Source: UBA3069 sp050633465
GTDB lineage: Bacteria; Pseudomonadota; Alphaproteobacteria; Rhodobacterales; Rhodobacteraceae
Assembly: GCA_050633465.1 (NCBI GenBank)
Contig: JBOEGO010000020.1
Coordinates: 62,001 to 126,000 of the forward strand
Length of the DNA: 64,000 bases
Direction: 5' to 3'
Position 1 is the first letter of the stretch. Each line of letters opens with the position of its first letter. A model generated the notes under the pieces. The model was not told the origin of the DNA. It searched no databases and saw only the letters and a program-made list of their open reading frames with translations. A program made the translations under genes and the position numbers. Positions 34,682 to 43,250 of this stretch are shown here, piece by piece.

Positions 34682-35947
34682 ATGACCTATTTCGTTAAAT
34701 CCGCAGCTCTGGCCCTTTTGGGTGGCACCGCGATGGCCTCCTCTGCGCTGGCAACTGATCGCGCCGCCGTGCTGGACACATACGCCAATATCGCCCTTGC
34801 CGGATACGAGGACAGCCTGACCACGGCCAAGGCGCTGGATGCGGCGATCGAGGCGCTGATCGCCACCCCGAGCGAGGACACCCTGACCGCTGCGCGCAGC
34901 GCATGGCTGGCCGCCCGCGTGCCCTATCAGCAGACCGAGGTATTCCGGTTCGGCAACGCCATCGTTGACGATTGGGAAGGCAAGGTAAACGCCTGGCCGC
35001 TGGATGAAGGCTTGATTGATTACGTCGATGGCGGCGGCGCGACTGACGAAAATCCCTATGCTGCGCTTAACGTGGTGGCGACGCCGAAATTCACCCTGTC
35101 GGGTGCTGAAATCGACGCCAGCAGCATCACGCCGGCGTTGTTGTCCGACACCCTGCACGAGGCGGACGAGGTCGAGGCAAACGTGGCGACAGGTTACCAC
35201 GCCATCGAATTCCTGCTGTGGGGGCAGGACCTGAACGGCACCGATGCGGGCGCGGGCAACCGTCCCTTTACCGATTACGCTGCGGGCGACGCCTGCACCA
35301 ATGGCAACTGTGACCGTCGCGGTGAATACCTGAACGCGGCCAGCGATCTGTTGATTTCGGATCTGGAATTCATGGTCGCGCAATGGGGTGCCGAGGGCGA
35401 GGCCCGCACCACGCTGACCGCCGATGAAAACGCCGGTTTGGTGGCGATGCTGACTGGTATGGGCAGCCTGTCCTATGGCGAACAGGCGGGCGAGCGCATG
35501 AAACTGGGCCTGATGCTGAACGACCCCGAAGAAGAGCATGACTGCTTTTCCGACAACACCCATAATTCGCATTTCTATGACGGGCAGGGCATTTATAACG
35601 TCTATAACGGCAGCTATACCCGCGTCGATGGCAGCGTGGTGACGGGCGACAGTCTGGCCGATCTGCTGGCCGAAGCCGATGCCGATGTCGCCACCCGACT
35701 GGGTGCGGATCTGGATAACACCATGGCGAAACTGGGCGCACTGAAAGACGCGGCTGACGGTGGATTTTCCTATGACATGATGCTGGCGCGCGGCAATGCC
35801 AAAGGCGAGGCCCTGATCATGGGCGCGGTGGATGGTCTGGTGACCCAGACCCGTTCGATCGAACGCGCCGTGACGGCATTGAAACTGGACCAGATCGGGT
35901 TTGAAGGCTCTGACAGCCTTGATAATCCTTCGGCTGTTTTCCAGTAA
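34682..35947 (+). CDS. Imelysin-family iron-regulated protein (IrpA-like)
   Basis: 421 residues. Signal peptide SAALALLGGTAMASSALA. The imelysin signature GxHxxE is present (ATGYHAIEFLLWGQDLNGT), as are the paired four-helix repeats with ARSAWLAARVPYQQTEVFRFG and an internal EEEHDCFSDNTHNS segment. Such proteins are periplasmic or lipoproteins thought to bind iron or haem during uptake. A rho-independent terminator follows at 35980-36007, so part of transcription may stop before the di-heme oxidoreductase gene. Iron regulation is likely from family and HemP. Confidence 0.92.
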   Translation: MTYFVKSAALALLGGTAMASSALATDRAAVLDTYANIALAGYEDSLTTAKALDAAIEALIATPSEDTLTAARSAWLAARVPYQQTEVFRFGNAIVDDWEGKVNAWPLDEGLIDYVDGGGATDENPYAALNVVATPKFTLSGAEIDASSITPALLSDTLHEADEVEANVATGYHAIEFLLWGQDLNGTDAGAGNRPFTDYAAGDACTNGNCDRRGEYLNAASDLLISDLEFMVAQWGAEGEARTTLTADENAGLVAMLTGMGSLSYGEQAGERMKLGLMLNDPEEEHDCFSDNTHNSHFYDGQGIYNVYNGSYTRVDGSVVTGDSLADLLAEADADVATRLGADLDNTMAKLGALKDAADGGFSYDMMLARGNAKGEALIMGAVDGLVTQTRSIERAVTALKLDQIGFEGSDSLDNPSAVFQ

Positions 35948-35979
35948 AAACATCCGGTTGGATACTGTATGATATCAAG

Positions 35980-36007
35980 CGCGGTCCGGTGACGGGCCGC
36001 GTTTTTT
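35980..36007 (+). terminator. Rho-independent terminator after the imelysin gene
   Basis: CGCGGTCC-GGTGAC-GGGCCGCG makes an 8-bp stem (one G-U pair) followed directly by TTTTTT. It lies 33 bases after the stop codon and could attenuate read-through into the downstream iron genes. Confidence 0.75.
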
Positions 36008-36130
36008 CTGTTCCAGCGGCGCCGATTGCCCGTTCTACCCGCGCCCTGCGACAACGCGTGCAGCATGTGATATTGCTTTCTGATTGAAATAGTCAGGTTT
36101 CTGTGCGAATGCGCCTTAACGGAGGTAGCC

Positions 36131-37696
36131 ATGCGCCAGACTCACACCCTTACCGCTTTCTTGACCATCGCCCTGCTTGCCGGTTCAGCCAGTGCTGAAA
36201 ACCGTCCTGATCCGGCCCGTGATCTGGTTCATCCGGTGCTAAAGGTCCAGCCACGCACCGCCGCGGAAACCGCGCGCATTGCGCCCGTTCTGGCCCCGCC
36301 CGCCGATTTCACCAAACCCGAACCATTCGAGGAAAACCCCGGCGGTGCCACCACCGTGCGGGCGCGATCCACCGCCGATGCGTTTTCACAGCCATCGGGA
36401 AACATGGCGTTTGAACGGGAAATGGATTTCAAACTGGGCAACGGGCTGTTCAAAAAACTCTGGGTGTCGTCGCCCTCGTCCACCCTGGCCTCGGATGGGT
36501 TGGGGCCGGTTTACAATGCGCGTTCCTGCCAGAGGTGCCACCTGAAGGACGGGCGCGGCCATGTGCCCACCGGCCCCGATGACAGCGCCGTTTCGATGTT
36601 TTTGCGCCTGTCCGTGCCCGCGCCCGACGACAGCGACATGACCGAAGTCGAAACCTACCTGGCGGCCTTGGGCGACAGGGACCGCACCCGCCCCGACCCC
36701 GTTCTGGGGGGCCAGTTACAGGATTTCGCAATCCCCGGTCACGCAGCCGAGGGCCAGATGCGCATCACCTATACCGACCGGCCCGTGACCCTGTCGGATG
36801 GCACGGTGATCACCCTGCAAGCGCCCGAATATTCGGTGGCCGATGCGGGCTATGGCGCGCTGTCGCCCGATCTGCAACTTAGCCCGCGCATCGCTCCGAC
36901 CATGTTGGGCATGGGCCTGCTAGAGGCGATCCCCGCCGCCGATATTCTGGCCAATGCCGACCCTGATGATGCGAATGGCGATGGGATTTCGGGGCGCGCA
37001 CAGGTGTCGTGGTCGCTGGAACATGACCGCCTGATGCTGGGCCGGTTCGGGTGGAAGGCGGGCAACCCTTCTGTGCGTCAACAATCGGCCAGTGCTTTTG
37101 CCGGTGACATCGGTATTTCCAATCCGATGTTTCCCTATCCGGCGGGCGATTGCACCGCGACGCAGCGTGATTGCATGAATGCGCCCCATGGCGACGGTGA
37201 CGATCGCGGTTTTGAACTGGATGCCCAAGGGCTTGATCTTGTGACCTTTTACAGCCGTAATCTGGGTATTCCGGCGCGCCGCGACGTGGATGACCCGCAG
37301 GTGCTGCGCGGCAAGGCGGTGTTTTACCAATCGGGCTGTGCGTCCTGTCACCAGCCGAAATTCGTGACCGACCGTGTGCCGGACCACCCGGAACAAAGTT
37401 TCCAATTGATCTGGCCGCACAGCGACCTGTTGCTGCATGATATGGGCGAGGGGCTGGCCGATCACCGCCCCGAAGCCCGCGCCACGGGCCGCGAATGGCG
37501 CACCGCGCCCCTGTGGGGGATCGGGTTGACCAAACAGGTCAGCGGGGTAGAAGCCTATCTGCATGACGGGCGCGCCCGCACCCTGCTAGAGGCGATACTG
37601 TGGCATGATGGCGAAGCGGCCACGGCCCGCCAGTCTGTTATGGATTTGCCCGCGCCGGATCGTGATGCCCTGATCCGTTATCTGGAAAGCCTGTGA
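36131..37696 (+). CDS. Di-heme oxidoreductase (DHOR, putative thiol oxidoreductase)
   Basis: 521 residues. Signal peptide FLTIALLAGSASA. Two haem c attachment motifs: CQRCH near residue 136 and CASCH near residue 400. Sequence around VYNARSCQRCHLKDGRGH and PMFPYPAGDCTAT is typical of DHOR proteins, which lie in the periplasm and are almost always found with imelysin genes. GGAGG precedes the ATG. The stop overlaps the next imelysin start (TGATG). It probably changes the redox state of iron during uptake, an inference from its partners. Confidence 0.92.
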   Translation: MRQTHTLTAFLTIALLAGSASAENRPDPARDLVHPVLKVQPRTAAETARIAPVLAPPADFTKPEPFEENPGGATTVRARSTADAFSQPSGNMAFEREMDFKLGNGLFKKLWVSSPSSTLASDGLGPVYNARSCQRCHLKDGRGHVPTGPDDSAVSMFLRLSVPAPDDSDMTEVETYLAALGDRDRTRPDPVLGGQLQDFAIPGHAAEGQMRITYTDRPVTLSDGTVITLQAPEYSVADAGYGALSPDLQLSPRIAPTMLGMGLLEAIPAADILANADPDDANGDGISGRAQVSWSLEHDRLMLGRFGWKAGNPSVRQQSASAFAGDIGISNPMFPYPAGDCTATQRDCMNAPHGDGDDRGFELDAQGLDLVTFYSRNLGIPARRDVDDPQVLRGKAVFYQSGCASCHQPKFVTDRVPDHPEQSFQLIWPHSDLLLHDMGEGLADHRPEARATGREWRTAPLWGIGLTKQVSGVEAYLHDGRARTLLEAILWHDGEAATARQSVMDLPAPDRDALIRYLESL

Positions 37697-38691
37697 TGAT
37701 GAATGCTCTACTGACTGCGATGATTTTGGCCGGTTTGATGGCGGCCCCGGCTGTGGGTGATGTTCGCGATGCGGTGCAGGAACACGTGCTGCCCGCCACA
37801 TCCGGTTTCGCCGCAACCACGGCGGTACTGGCCGCTGCGGCGCAGGCCGATTGCAGCGCAACACCATTGCGCCCCGCCTATCAGGCGGCGTTTGACAGCT
37901 GGATGGGCATTTCGCATCTGCGCCTTGGCCCGATGGAAGAAGAGGGCCGTGCCATTGCGATATCATTCTGGCCGGACAAAAAGGGCATGATCCCGCGTGC
38001 GCTGAACAGGTTGATCGAGGCGGCAGACCCGGTTGCCACCGACCCCGCAGAATTTGCCGAGGTGTCCATTGCCGCCCGCGGCTTTTTCGCCCTGGAACGG
38101 TTGTTATATGATCCGGTGTTATCGGATTATGGCGATGGCGATTATGATTGCGTGCTGGTGCAGGCGGTCGCGGGCGATCTGGCGCGGATGGCGGCGGATA
38201 TTGATCGCGAATGGCGCACAGGTTTCGCGCAGGAACTGGAACAGGCGGGGGGCGAAAACTCGCGCTATCTGGACCCGCGCGAAGCCTTGCAGGCGATTTA
38301 CACCGCGCTGGATACGGGGCTGGAATTCAACGCCCTGCAACGGATCGGCAGACCCATGGGCAGTTTCGCCAAGCCCGCGCCGCGCCGCGCCGAGGGGTGG
38401 CGATCAAACCGGCCCTTGCGCAATGTGAACCTGTCACTGATGGCGCTGCGTGATCTGGCGCATGCGCTGACGGATGTGGCGACACCACAAACCGATGCTG
38501 CTTTTGCTGATGCGCTGGATGTGGCGGCGCGGCTGGATGATCCGGTTTTTGCGGGGGTTGCCGACCCATCGGGGCGGTTAAAGGTCGAGATTCTGCAACA
38601 GCGGATCGCAGAGATACGCCACGCGATTGCCAATGAAATCGGCCGGCCACTGGGCATTTCGGCAGGGTTTAACGCGGGCGATGGCGATTAA
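37696..38691 (+). CDS. Second imelysin-family protein
   Basis: 331 residues from the ATG at 37696. Signal peptide MILAGLMAAPAVG. Helical imelysin layout with AYQAAFDSWMGISHLRLGPM and RNVNLSLMALRDLAHALTD. At the place of the GxHxxE motif it reads GFFALERLLYD, so the glutamate remains but the histidine is Phe. This matches the divergent imelysins that accompany DHOR genes. It is coupled to DHOR by TGATG and followed after 16 bases by the DUF1513 gene. Periplasmic; metal binding may differ from the first copy. Confidence 0.86.
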   Translation: MMNALLTAMILAGLMAAPAVGDVRDAVQEHVLPATSGFAATTAVLAAAAQADCSATPLRPAYQAAFDSWMGISHLRLGPMEEEGRAIAISFWPDKKGMIPRALNRLIEAADPVATDPAEFAEVSIAARGFFALERLLYDPVLSDYGDGDYDCVLVQAVAGDLARMAADIDREWRTGFAQELEQAGGENSRYLDPREALQAIYTALDTGLEFNALQRIGRPMGSFAKPAPRRAEGWRSNRPLRNVNLSLMALRDLAHALTDVATPQTDAAFADALDVAARLDDPVFAGVADPSGRLKVEILQQRIAEIRHAIANEIGRPLGISAGFNAGDGD

Positions 38692-38707
38692 CACCGGAGG
38701 CAGGTAA

Positions 38708-39784
38708 ATGGCAACAAGGCGCGGATTTCTGGCCGGTATTCTGGCCGCAGGGGCGTTGCCGCAGGTCAGCTGGGCCGATGCGGGCGCGCCGGAAATGTTG
38801 GGTGCCTGTCGTGACGATGCGGGGGCATTCGGGTTGGTCGGGCTGGACGGGCAGGGGCAGGCCCTGTTCCGTATCCCGTTGCCCGCGCGGGGCCATGCGG
38901 CAGCGGCACATCCGACCCACCCCGAGGCCGTCGCCTTTGCCCGCCGTCCGGGCACCTATGCGCTGGTGATTGATTGCATGACGGGGCGCATCGCGCATGA
39001 AATGCAGGCACCCGCAGGGCGGCATTTTTACGGGCACGGCGTGTTTGTGGCGGGGGGGGATATACTGGCCACCACCGAAAATCTGATTGATACCGGCGAG
39101 GGGCGCATTGGCCTGTGGTCGCGCAGCGATGGCTATGCGCGCATTGGCGAATTGGCCTCGGGCGGGGTGGGGCCGCATGATATCCGGTTGCTGGGTGATG
39201 ATGTGCTGGCCGTGGCGAATGGCGGCATTCGCACCCATCCCGACCATGGGCGGGACAAGCTGAACATAGCGACCATGCGGCCCAACCTGTCTTATGTTTC
39301 ATTGCGGGATCGTGCGGTGGTTGAACAGGTGACGCTGCCGCCGGAACTGCACCAGAATTCGATCCGCCACCTTGCTGTCGGGCCGGACGGGCAGGTCGGA
39401 TTTGCCATGCAATGGCAAGGCGATACAGCGGATGTCGTGCCACTGTTGGGGCTGCACCGGCGCGGGGCTGCGCCCATTCTGGCGCAGGCTGATGCGGGTG
39501 AACAGGTGGCGATGCAGGGCTATGCGGGCAGCGTTTCCTTTGACGGTGCCGGGGCGCGGATCGCCATCACATCGCCGCGTGGCGGGCGGTTGCATGTATT
39601 CGATGCGGTGGATGGCGCATTTTTACACAGCCACAAACGTGCTGATATTTGCGGGCTTGTCGCAGGCGCGCAGGGGTTTGTGGCGTCGGACGGATTGGGG
39701 GTGATCCTGTCGGTGACGGATCGTCCACGCCTGTTGGCCCGACACGACGGGCAGGCATGGGACAATCATTTGGTCCGGTTGTAG
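38708..39784 (+). CDS. DUF1513 periplasmic beta-propeller protein
   Basis: 358 residues. A Tat-like signal peptide is visible (MATRRGFLAGILAAGALPQ, twin Arg). The mature protein has repeated beta blades, with family stretches HFYGHGVFVAGGDILATTEN, GVGPHDIRLLGDD and NGGIRTHPDHGR. The latter histidines may bind metal. GGAGG precedes the ATG. It is the last gene of the DHOR-imelysin-DUF1513 set, a known grouping. Tat export suggests folding or cofactor insertion in the cytoplasm. Confidence 0.9.
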   Translation: MATRRGFLAGILAAGALPQVSWADAGAPEMLGACRDDAGAFGLVGLDGQGQALFRIPLPARGHAAAAHPTHPEAVAFARRPGTYALVIDCMTGRIAHEMQAPAGRHFYGHGVFVAGGDILATTENLIDTGEGRIGLWSRSDGYARIGELASGGVGPHDIRLLGDDVLAVANGGIRTHPDHGRDKLNIATMRPNLSYVSLRDRAVVEQVTLPPELHQNSIRHLAVGPDGQVGFAMQWQGDTADVVPLLGLHRRGAAPILAQADAGEQVAMQGYAGSVSFDGAGARIAITSPRGGRLHVFDAVDGAFLHSHKRADICGLVAGAQGFVASDGLGVILSVTDRPRLLARHDGQAWDNHLVRL

Positions 39785-39835
39785 CCAGCCGCACCCGAAA
39801 TTCCAGCGGGCCTGAGGGAACAGGTGGCGGTAGCG

Positions 39836-40105
39836 TCAGCGCATAAAGCGACTGCACAGGCGCACGCCCATCACAAACAGGCCCATCGTCAGCGCCAGTT
39901 GCATGGGCAGGGCCGCCACATCGGGCGCAATCAGCACCATGCCAGCGGTGCCAGCCGCCACCGCCAGATGCACCGGATCAGGCCATGCCGCCACCGAACG
40001 CGCCGTGTCACGCAGCCCGATCAGGGCATCGTTACTGCCATCCAACTGCATCGCAACGGCAACCGCGTTGTTGCGGTGATCGGTCGGGGTCTGTCGGTTG
40101 TGCAT
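39836..40105 (-). CDS. Small two-helix membrane protein
   Basis: 89 residues from the ATG at 40105; no good ribosome-binding site is visible and the frame is open further upstream. A polar N-terminal half (MHNRQTPTDHRNNAV) precedes two hydrophobic segments (VHLAVAAGTAGMVLIAPDVAAL and ALTMGLFVMGVRL). I do not recognise a family. It is convergent with the DUF1513 gene and divergent from the TetR gene. Confidence 0.45.
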   Translation of the reverse strand: MHNRQTPTDHRNNAVAVAMQLDGSNDALIGLRDTARSVAAWPDPVHLAVAAGTAGMVLIAPDVAALPMQLALTMGLFVMGVRLCSRFMR

Positions 40106-40291
40106 GGTCTGAATAATCCGTTTTGCTGTCTGGGGGCCCGGAAATAACAGGGCAAAATCACATGCGCGGGCAATCTTTCCCTGACCATGGCTTTGAAAAG
40201 TTAACAAACCCTCAAGCTGGGAGGATTTTACAAACTGTTCCTGCGGGCTTGTCTGGCCTAACATCAAAAAAATCGTATCAAAGGGGGGGGC

Positions 40292-40909
40292 ATGGCAGGA
40301 TCACGCAAGACATGGCGCCGCGACGAGATCGTTGCCGCGGCGGCGCATTGTTTCATGCAGCAAGGGTATCACGCCACGCGCATTGATGATGTGGCGGCGC
40401 ATCTGGGCTGCACCAAAGGGCGGATTTACCATTACTGGCCGACCAAGACCGACCTGTTTTTCGATGTGCATCGCGCAGGAATGGCCCGGTTGTTTGCGGC
40501 TGTTGACCCCTTGCCCGACGGGCCGAACGGGGCGGCGCAACTGGCGGGGCTGCTGCACGCCCATGCCCGCGCCATGCTGGATCACCACACCTATGAAACC
40601 GTGGTGGCGCAGGGGGTGCAGGTGCATCGCTTTAATAGGCTGAGCGATGTGCAGCAACAGGTCATGTCCGATCTGATCGCCAGCCGCGACAGGTTTGAAA
40701 CCCTGTTTTTGCAGGCGTTGATGCGGGGCATGGCCGATGGCAGTCTGGCCTGCGAAAACCCGTCGATCACGGTCAAGGTGCTGCTGGGCGGGTTGCAGTG
40801 GTCGATCATCTGGTATCGCCCGCAGCAGGGTGAAACCGAACAGGACCGCGCCGATCTGGCGGCGCAGATGGTGCATCCGCTGTTGCATGGGGTAAAGAAA
40901 CACGATTGA
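40292..40909 (+). CDS. TetR/AcrR-family repressor
   Basis: 205 residues. The N-terminal helix-turn-helix is typical (RRDEIVAAAAHCFMQQGYHATRIDDVAAHLGCTKGRIYHYW, residues about 9-50). A helical ligand-binding domain follows. A purine-rich AAAGGGGGGG lies just before the ATG. Ten bases after its stop is a perfect palindrome (40919-40932) ahead of the epimerase/FMO/cyclase operon on the same strand. The regulator therefore probably controls that operon and responds to its substrate. Confidence 0.88.
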   Translation: MAGSRKTWRRDEIVAAAAHCFMQQGYHATRIDDVAAHLGCTKGRIYHYWPTKTDLFFDVHRAGMARLFAAVDPLPDGPNGAAQLAGLLHAHARAMLDHHTYETVVAQGVQVHRFNRLSDVQQQVMSDLIASRDRFETLFLQALMRGMADGSLACENPSITVKVLLGGLQWSIIWYRPQQGETEQDRADLAAQMVHPLLHGVKKHD

Positions 40910-40918
40910 CGGCGAAAC

Positions 40919-40932
40919 ATACTCGTGAGTAT
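40919..40932. promoter_or_regulatory. Palindrome, candidate TetR operator
   Basis: ATACTC-GT-GAGTAT is a perfect inverted repeat of 6-base arms with a 2-base centre, lying between the TetR gene and the downstream operon, 24 bases before the next start codon. Position and symmetry fit a repressor site overlapping the promoter or leader. Confidence 0.6.
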
Positions 40933-40955
40933 CTTTTTGCAGGAGGAGAGATACA

Positions 40956-41927
40956 ATGCGAATATTGATCACGGGTGCGGCGGGTTTTATCGGCCAGCGG
41001 CTGGCAGCTGCGTTGATCAAACGCGGCAATCTGATGCGTGGTGATGTCAGCCAGGCGATCGCCGGAATTGACCTGTGCGATCTGGCGGCGCCACCCGCGA
41101 TGGATGCGCCGTTTCCTGTGCAGGTTGTCACTGGCGATCTGGGCGATCCTGATTTCGCCGCCTCGCTGGTTGATGCGCAATATGACAGCATATTTCACCT
41201 TGCGTCCCTGTTGACGCTGGTGGCGGAACAGGACAGCGCCCGCGCCTTTGCCGTGAATGTCGATGCCCTGCGGCGGATGATAGAGGGCGCAATGAACCGG
41301 CCGCGTATCCTGTTCACTTCATCGATTGCGGTGTTTGGCGGGGTGTTGCCGGATGTCGTGGATGAAACCGTGCCCCCCGGCCCCGCCACCACCTATGGCA
41401 GTCACAAGGCGATCAACGAATTGCTGTTGGCCGATGCCAGCCGCAAGGGGCAGGTGGATGGCCGCAGCTTGCGCCTGCCCATCGTGTTGACCCGCCCGTG
41501 CCCGTCCGGGTCCGACGCGGGGGCCGTGTCGGATATGGTGGCGGGGATCATCCGCGAACCGCTGGCAGGGGGCGATATATCGGTGCCGATCCGCGCCGAC
41601 ACGCCGCTGACCGTGGCTTCGGCCCGCGCCGTGGTGAATGGGTTGATTGCGCTGCACGAATTGCCCGCCTCCGATCTGCCAGCGGGCCGGGCCATACATC
41701 TGCCCGCGCTGACGGTAACCCCCGCCGAAATGATCAAATCGGCGCTGGCGCGTGGGGCCAAGGGCGCGGTGGAATTTCGCCCTGACCCGCAGGTGCAAGC
41801 AGTGGTCGACGGCTGGCCGGACTGCTTCTCCTCGGTCCATGCTGGGGCATTGGGCATAACAGGGGATGCGGATTTCGACGCGGTGCTAAGCGATCATCTG
41901 GACAGCGGCAAAGGGGGGCAACCATGA
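40956..41927 (+). CDS. NAD-dependent epimerase/dehydratase, DenD-like
   Basis: 323 residues of the extended SDR family. NAD motif TGAAGFIGQRLAAAL, a TSSIAVFGG strand with the catalytic Ser, and the YGSHKAINELLL motif with Tyr-x3-Lys. The segment DGRSLRLPIVLTRPCPSGSDA and IIREPLAGG resembles the D-erythronate dehydrogenase (DenD) branch. AGGAGGAG precedes the ATG. It is coupled by ATGA to the flavin monooxygenase gene. In this setting it may oxidise a hydroxy acid or a lactone precursor; the substrate is not known. Confidence 0.82.
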   Translation: MRILITGAAGFIGQRLAAALIKRGNLMRGDVSQAIAGIDLCDLAAPPAMDAPFPVQVVTGDLGDPDFAASLVDAQYDSIFHLASLLTLVAEQDSARAFAVNVDALRRMIEGAMNRPRILFTSSIAVFGGVLPDVVDETVPPGPATTYGSHKAINELLLADASRKGQVDGRSLRLPIVLTRPCPSGSDAGAVSDMVAGIIREPLAGGDISVPIRADTPLTVASARAVVNGLIALHELPASDLPAGRAIHLPALTVTPAEMIKSALARGAKGAVEFRPDPQVQAVVDGWPDCFSSVHAGALGITGDADFDAVLSDHLDSGKGGQP

Positions 41928-43222
41928 GCGATATTTGCATCATCGGTGCCGGATCATCCGGCGTGACCGTGGCCAAATCGCTGGCCGAACGGGGGCTGAC
42001 ATTCGATATTTATGAAAAGGGCAGCCAGATCGGTGGCATGTGGCGCTATGAAAACGACAACGGGCAATCCAGTTGCTATGCTTCGCTGCACATAGACACC
42101 AGCCGAGAAAATCTGGGCTATCCGGATTTTCCGATTGATCCGTCCCTGCCGGATTTCCTGTCGCATCGCCAGTTCTTGATGCATCTGGAGAGCTATGCCG
42201 AGGCCTTTGATATCCCCCGACACGTGCGTTTCAACACCGAGGTGGTCACGGTCCACCCGATTGCAAACAACCGCTGGCAGGTGACCCTGAAGGGTGGCGA
42301 GCAGCGGGAATACCGCGCCGTGATCATCGCCAATGGCCATTTGTTCGACCCGCGCCTGCCCGATTTTGCGGGCCAGTTTGATGGCAGCACAATCCACGCG
42401 CACCACTATCGCACCGCCGCCCCATATGAGGGCAAGCGCGTGCTGGTCGTGGGGATCGGCAATTCGGCGGTGGATATCGCGGTCGACCTGTGCCGCAGGG
42501 CCGAACATATATACCTGTCGACGCGCCGTTCGGCATGGGTGATGCCGAAATATCTGATGGGCATTCCGATTGACCGCTGGGGCGGGTTTCTGACACGCAA
42601 GTTGCGCCTGCCTGCGCCATGGGCGCGTCGCGTGATGGCGCGATTGATCCGGCTGGGTGTGGGAGATCAGCGCCGTTTCGGCCTGCCGCGTCCCGCGCAT
42701 CCGATGTGGCGCGAACATGCCACGCTGTCGCAGGATCTGCTGCCCAATATCGGCCATGGTTACATTTCGGTGAAACCCAACGTGGCCGAGCTGCGCGGGC
42801 AACAGGTGGCCTTCAGCGATGGCAGCGCGGCGGATGTGGATGCGATCATTTATGCCACCGGGTATAATGTGCGCTTTCCCATGCTGCCCGATGATGTGTT
42901 TGATGCGGGGCGCGATGCAGGGAAATTATATCGCCGCATGGTATCGCCGGATCAACCGGGGTTGATCTTTGCCGGATTGGTGCAGCCGGTGGGGCCGACA
43001 ATCCCGCTGGTCGAAATTCAGGGGCGCTGGATTGCGGCACATCTGTCGGGGGCGATGGCGCTGCCCGATAAGGCGGGGCAACAGGCCGAGGTCGAGGCCC
43101 ACCGCAGTTTACAGCGAAAAACCTATCTGGATGCCGCGCGCTATTTACTCGAGGTCGATTTCGGAATCTATTCACGCCAGATGAAACAAGACATGGAGTC
43201 GGGCCAAGCCGGGGAGGGCTGA
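41924..43222 (+). CDS. Flavin-containing monooxygenase (FMO / Baeyer-Villiger type)
   Basis: 432 residues. FAD-binding GAGSSGVTVAKSL, the FMO-type motif FDGSTIHAHHYR (FxGxxxHxxxY), the NADPH-binding VVGIGNSAVDIAVDL, and the C-terminal ATGYN motif. It should insert one oxygen from O2 into a soft nucleophile or a ketone using NADPH. Start overlaps the epimerase stop by ATGA. The cyclase-family hydrolase gene follows after 28 bases, preceded by GGGAGGAAACG. Together they look like a short catabolic route. Confidence 0.88.
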   Translation: MSDICIIGAGSSGVTVAKSLAERGLTFDIYEKGSQIGGMWRYENDNGQSSCYASLHIDTSRENLGYPDFPIDPSLPDFLSHRQFLMHLESYAEAFDIPRHVRFNTEVVTVHPIANNRWQVTLKGGEQREYRAVIIANGHLFDPRLPDFAGQFDGSTIHAHHYRTAAPYEGKRVLVVGIGNSAVDIAVDLCRRAEHIYLSTRRSAWVMPKYLMGIPIDRWGGFLTRKLRLPAPWARRVMARLIRLGVGDQRRFGLPRPAHPMWREHATLSQDLLPNIGHGYISVKPNVAELRGQQVAFSDGSAADVDAIIYATGYNVRFPMLPDDVFDAGRDAGKLYRRMVSPDQPGLIFAGLVQPVGPTIPLVEIQGRWIAAHLSGAMALPDKAGQQAEVEAHRSLQRKTYLDAARYLLEVDFGIYSRQMKQDMESGQAGEG

Positions 43223-43250
43223 GGCCCGTCACCATAGGGGAGGAAACGAC

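Noticed and set aside
34580..35953. 457-codon open frame on the minus strand
   Set aside because: Antisense of the imelysin gene, which has signal peptide and GxHxxE motif.
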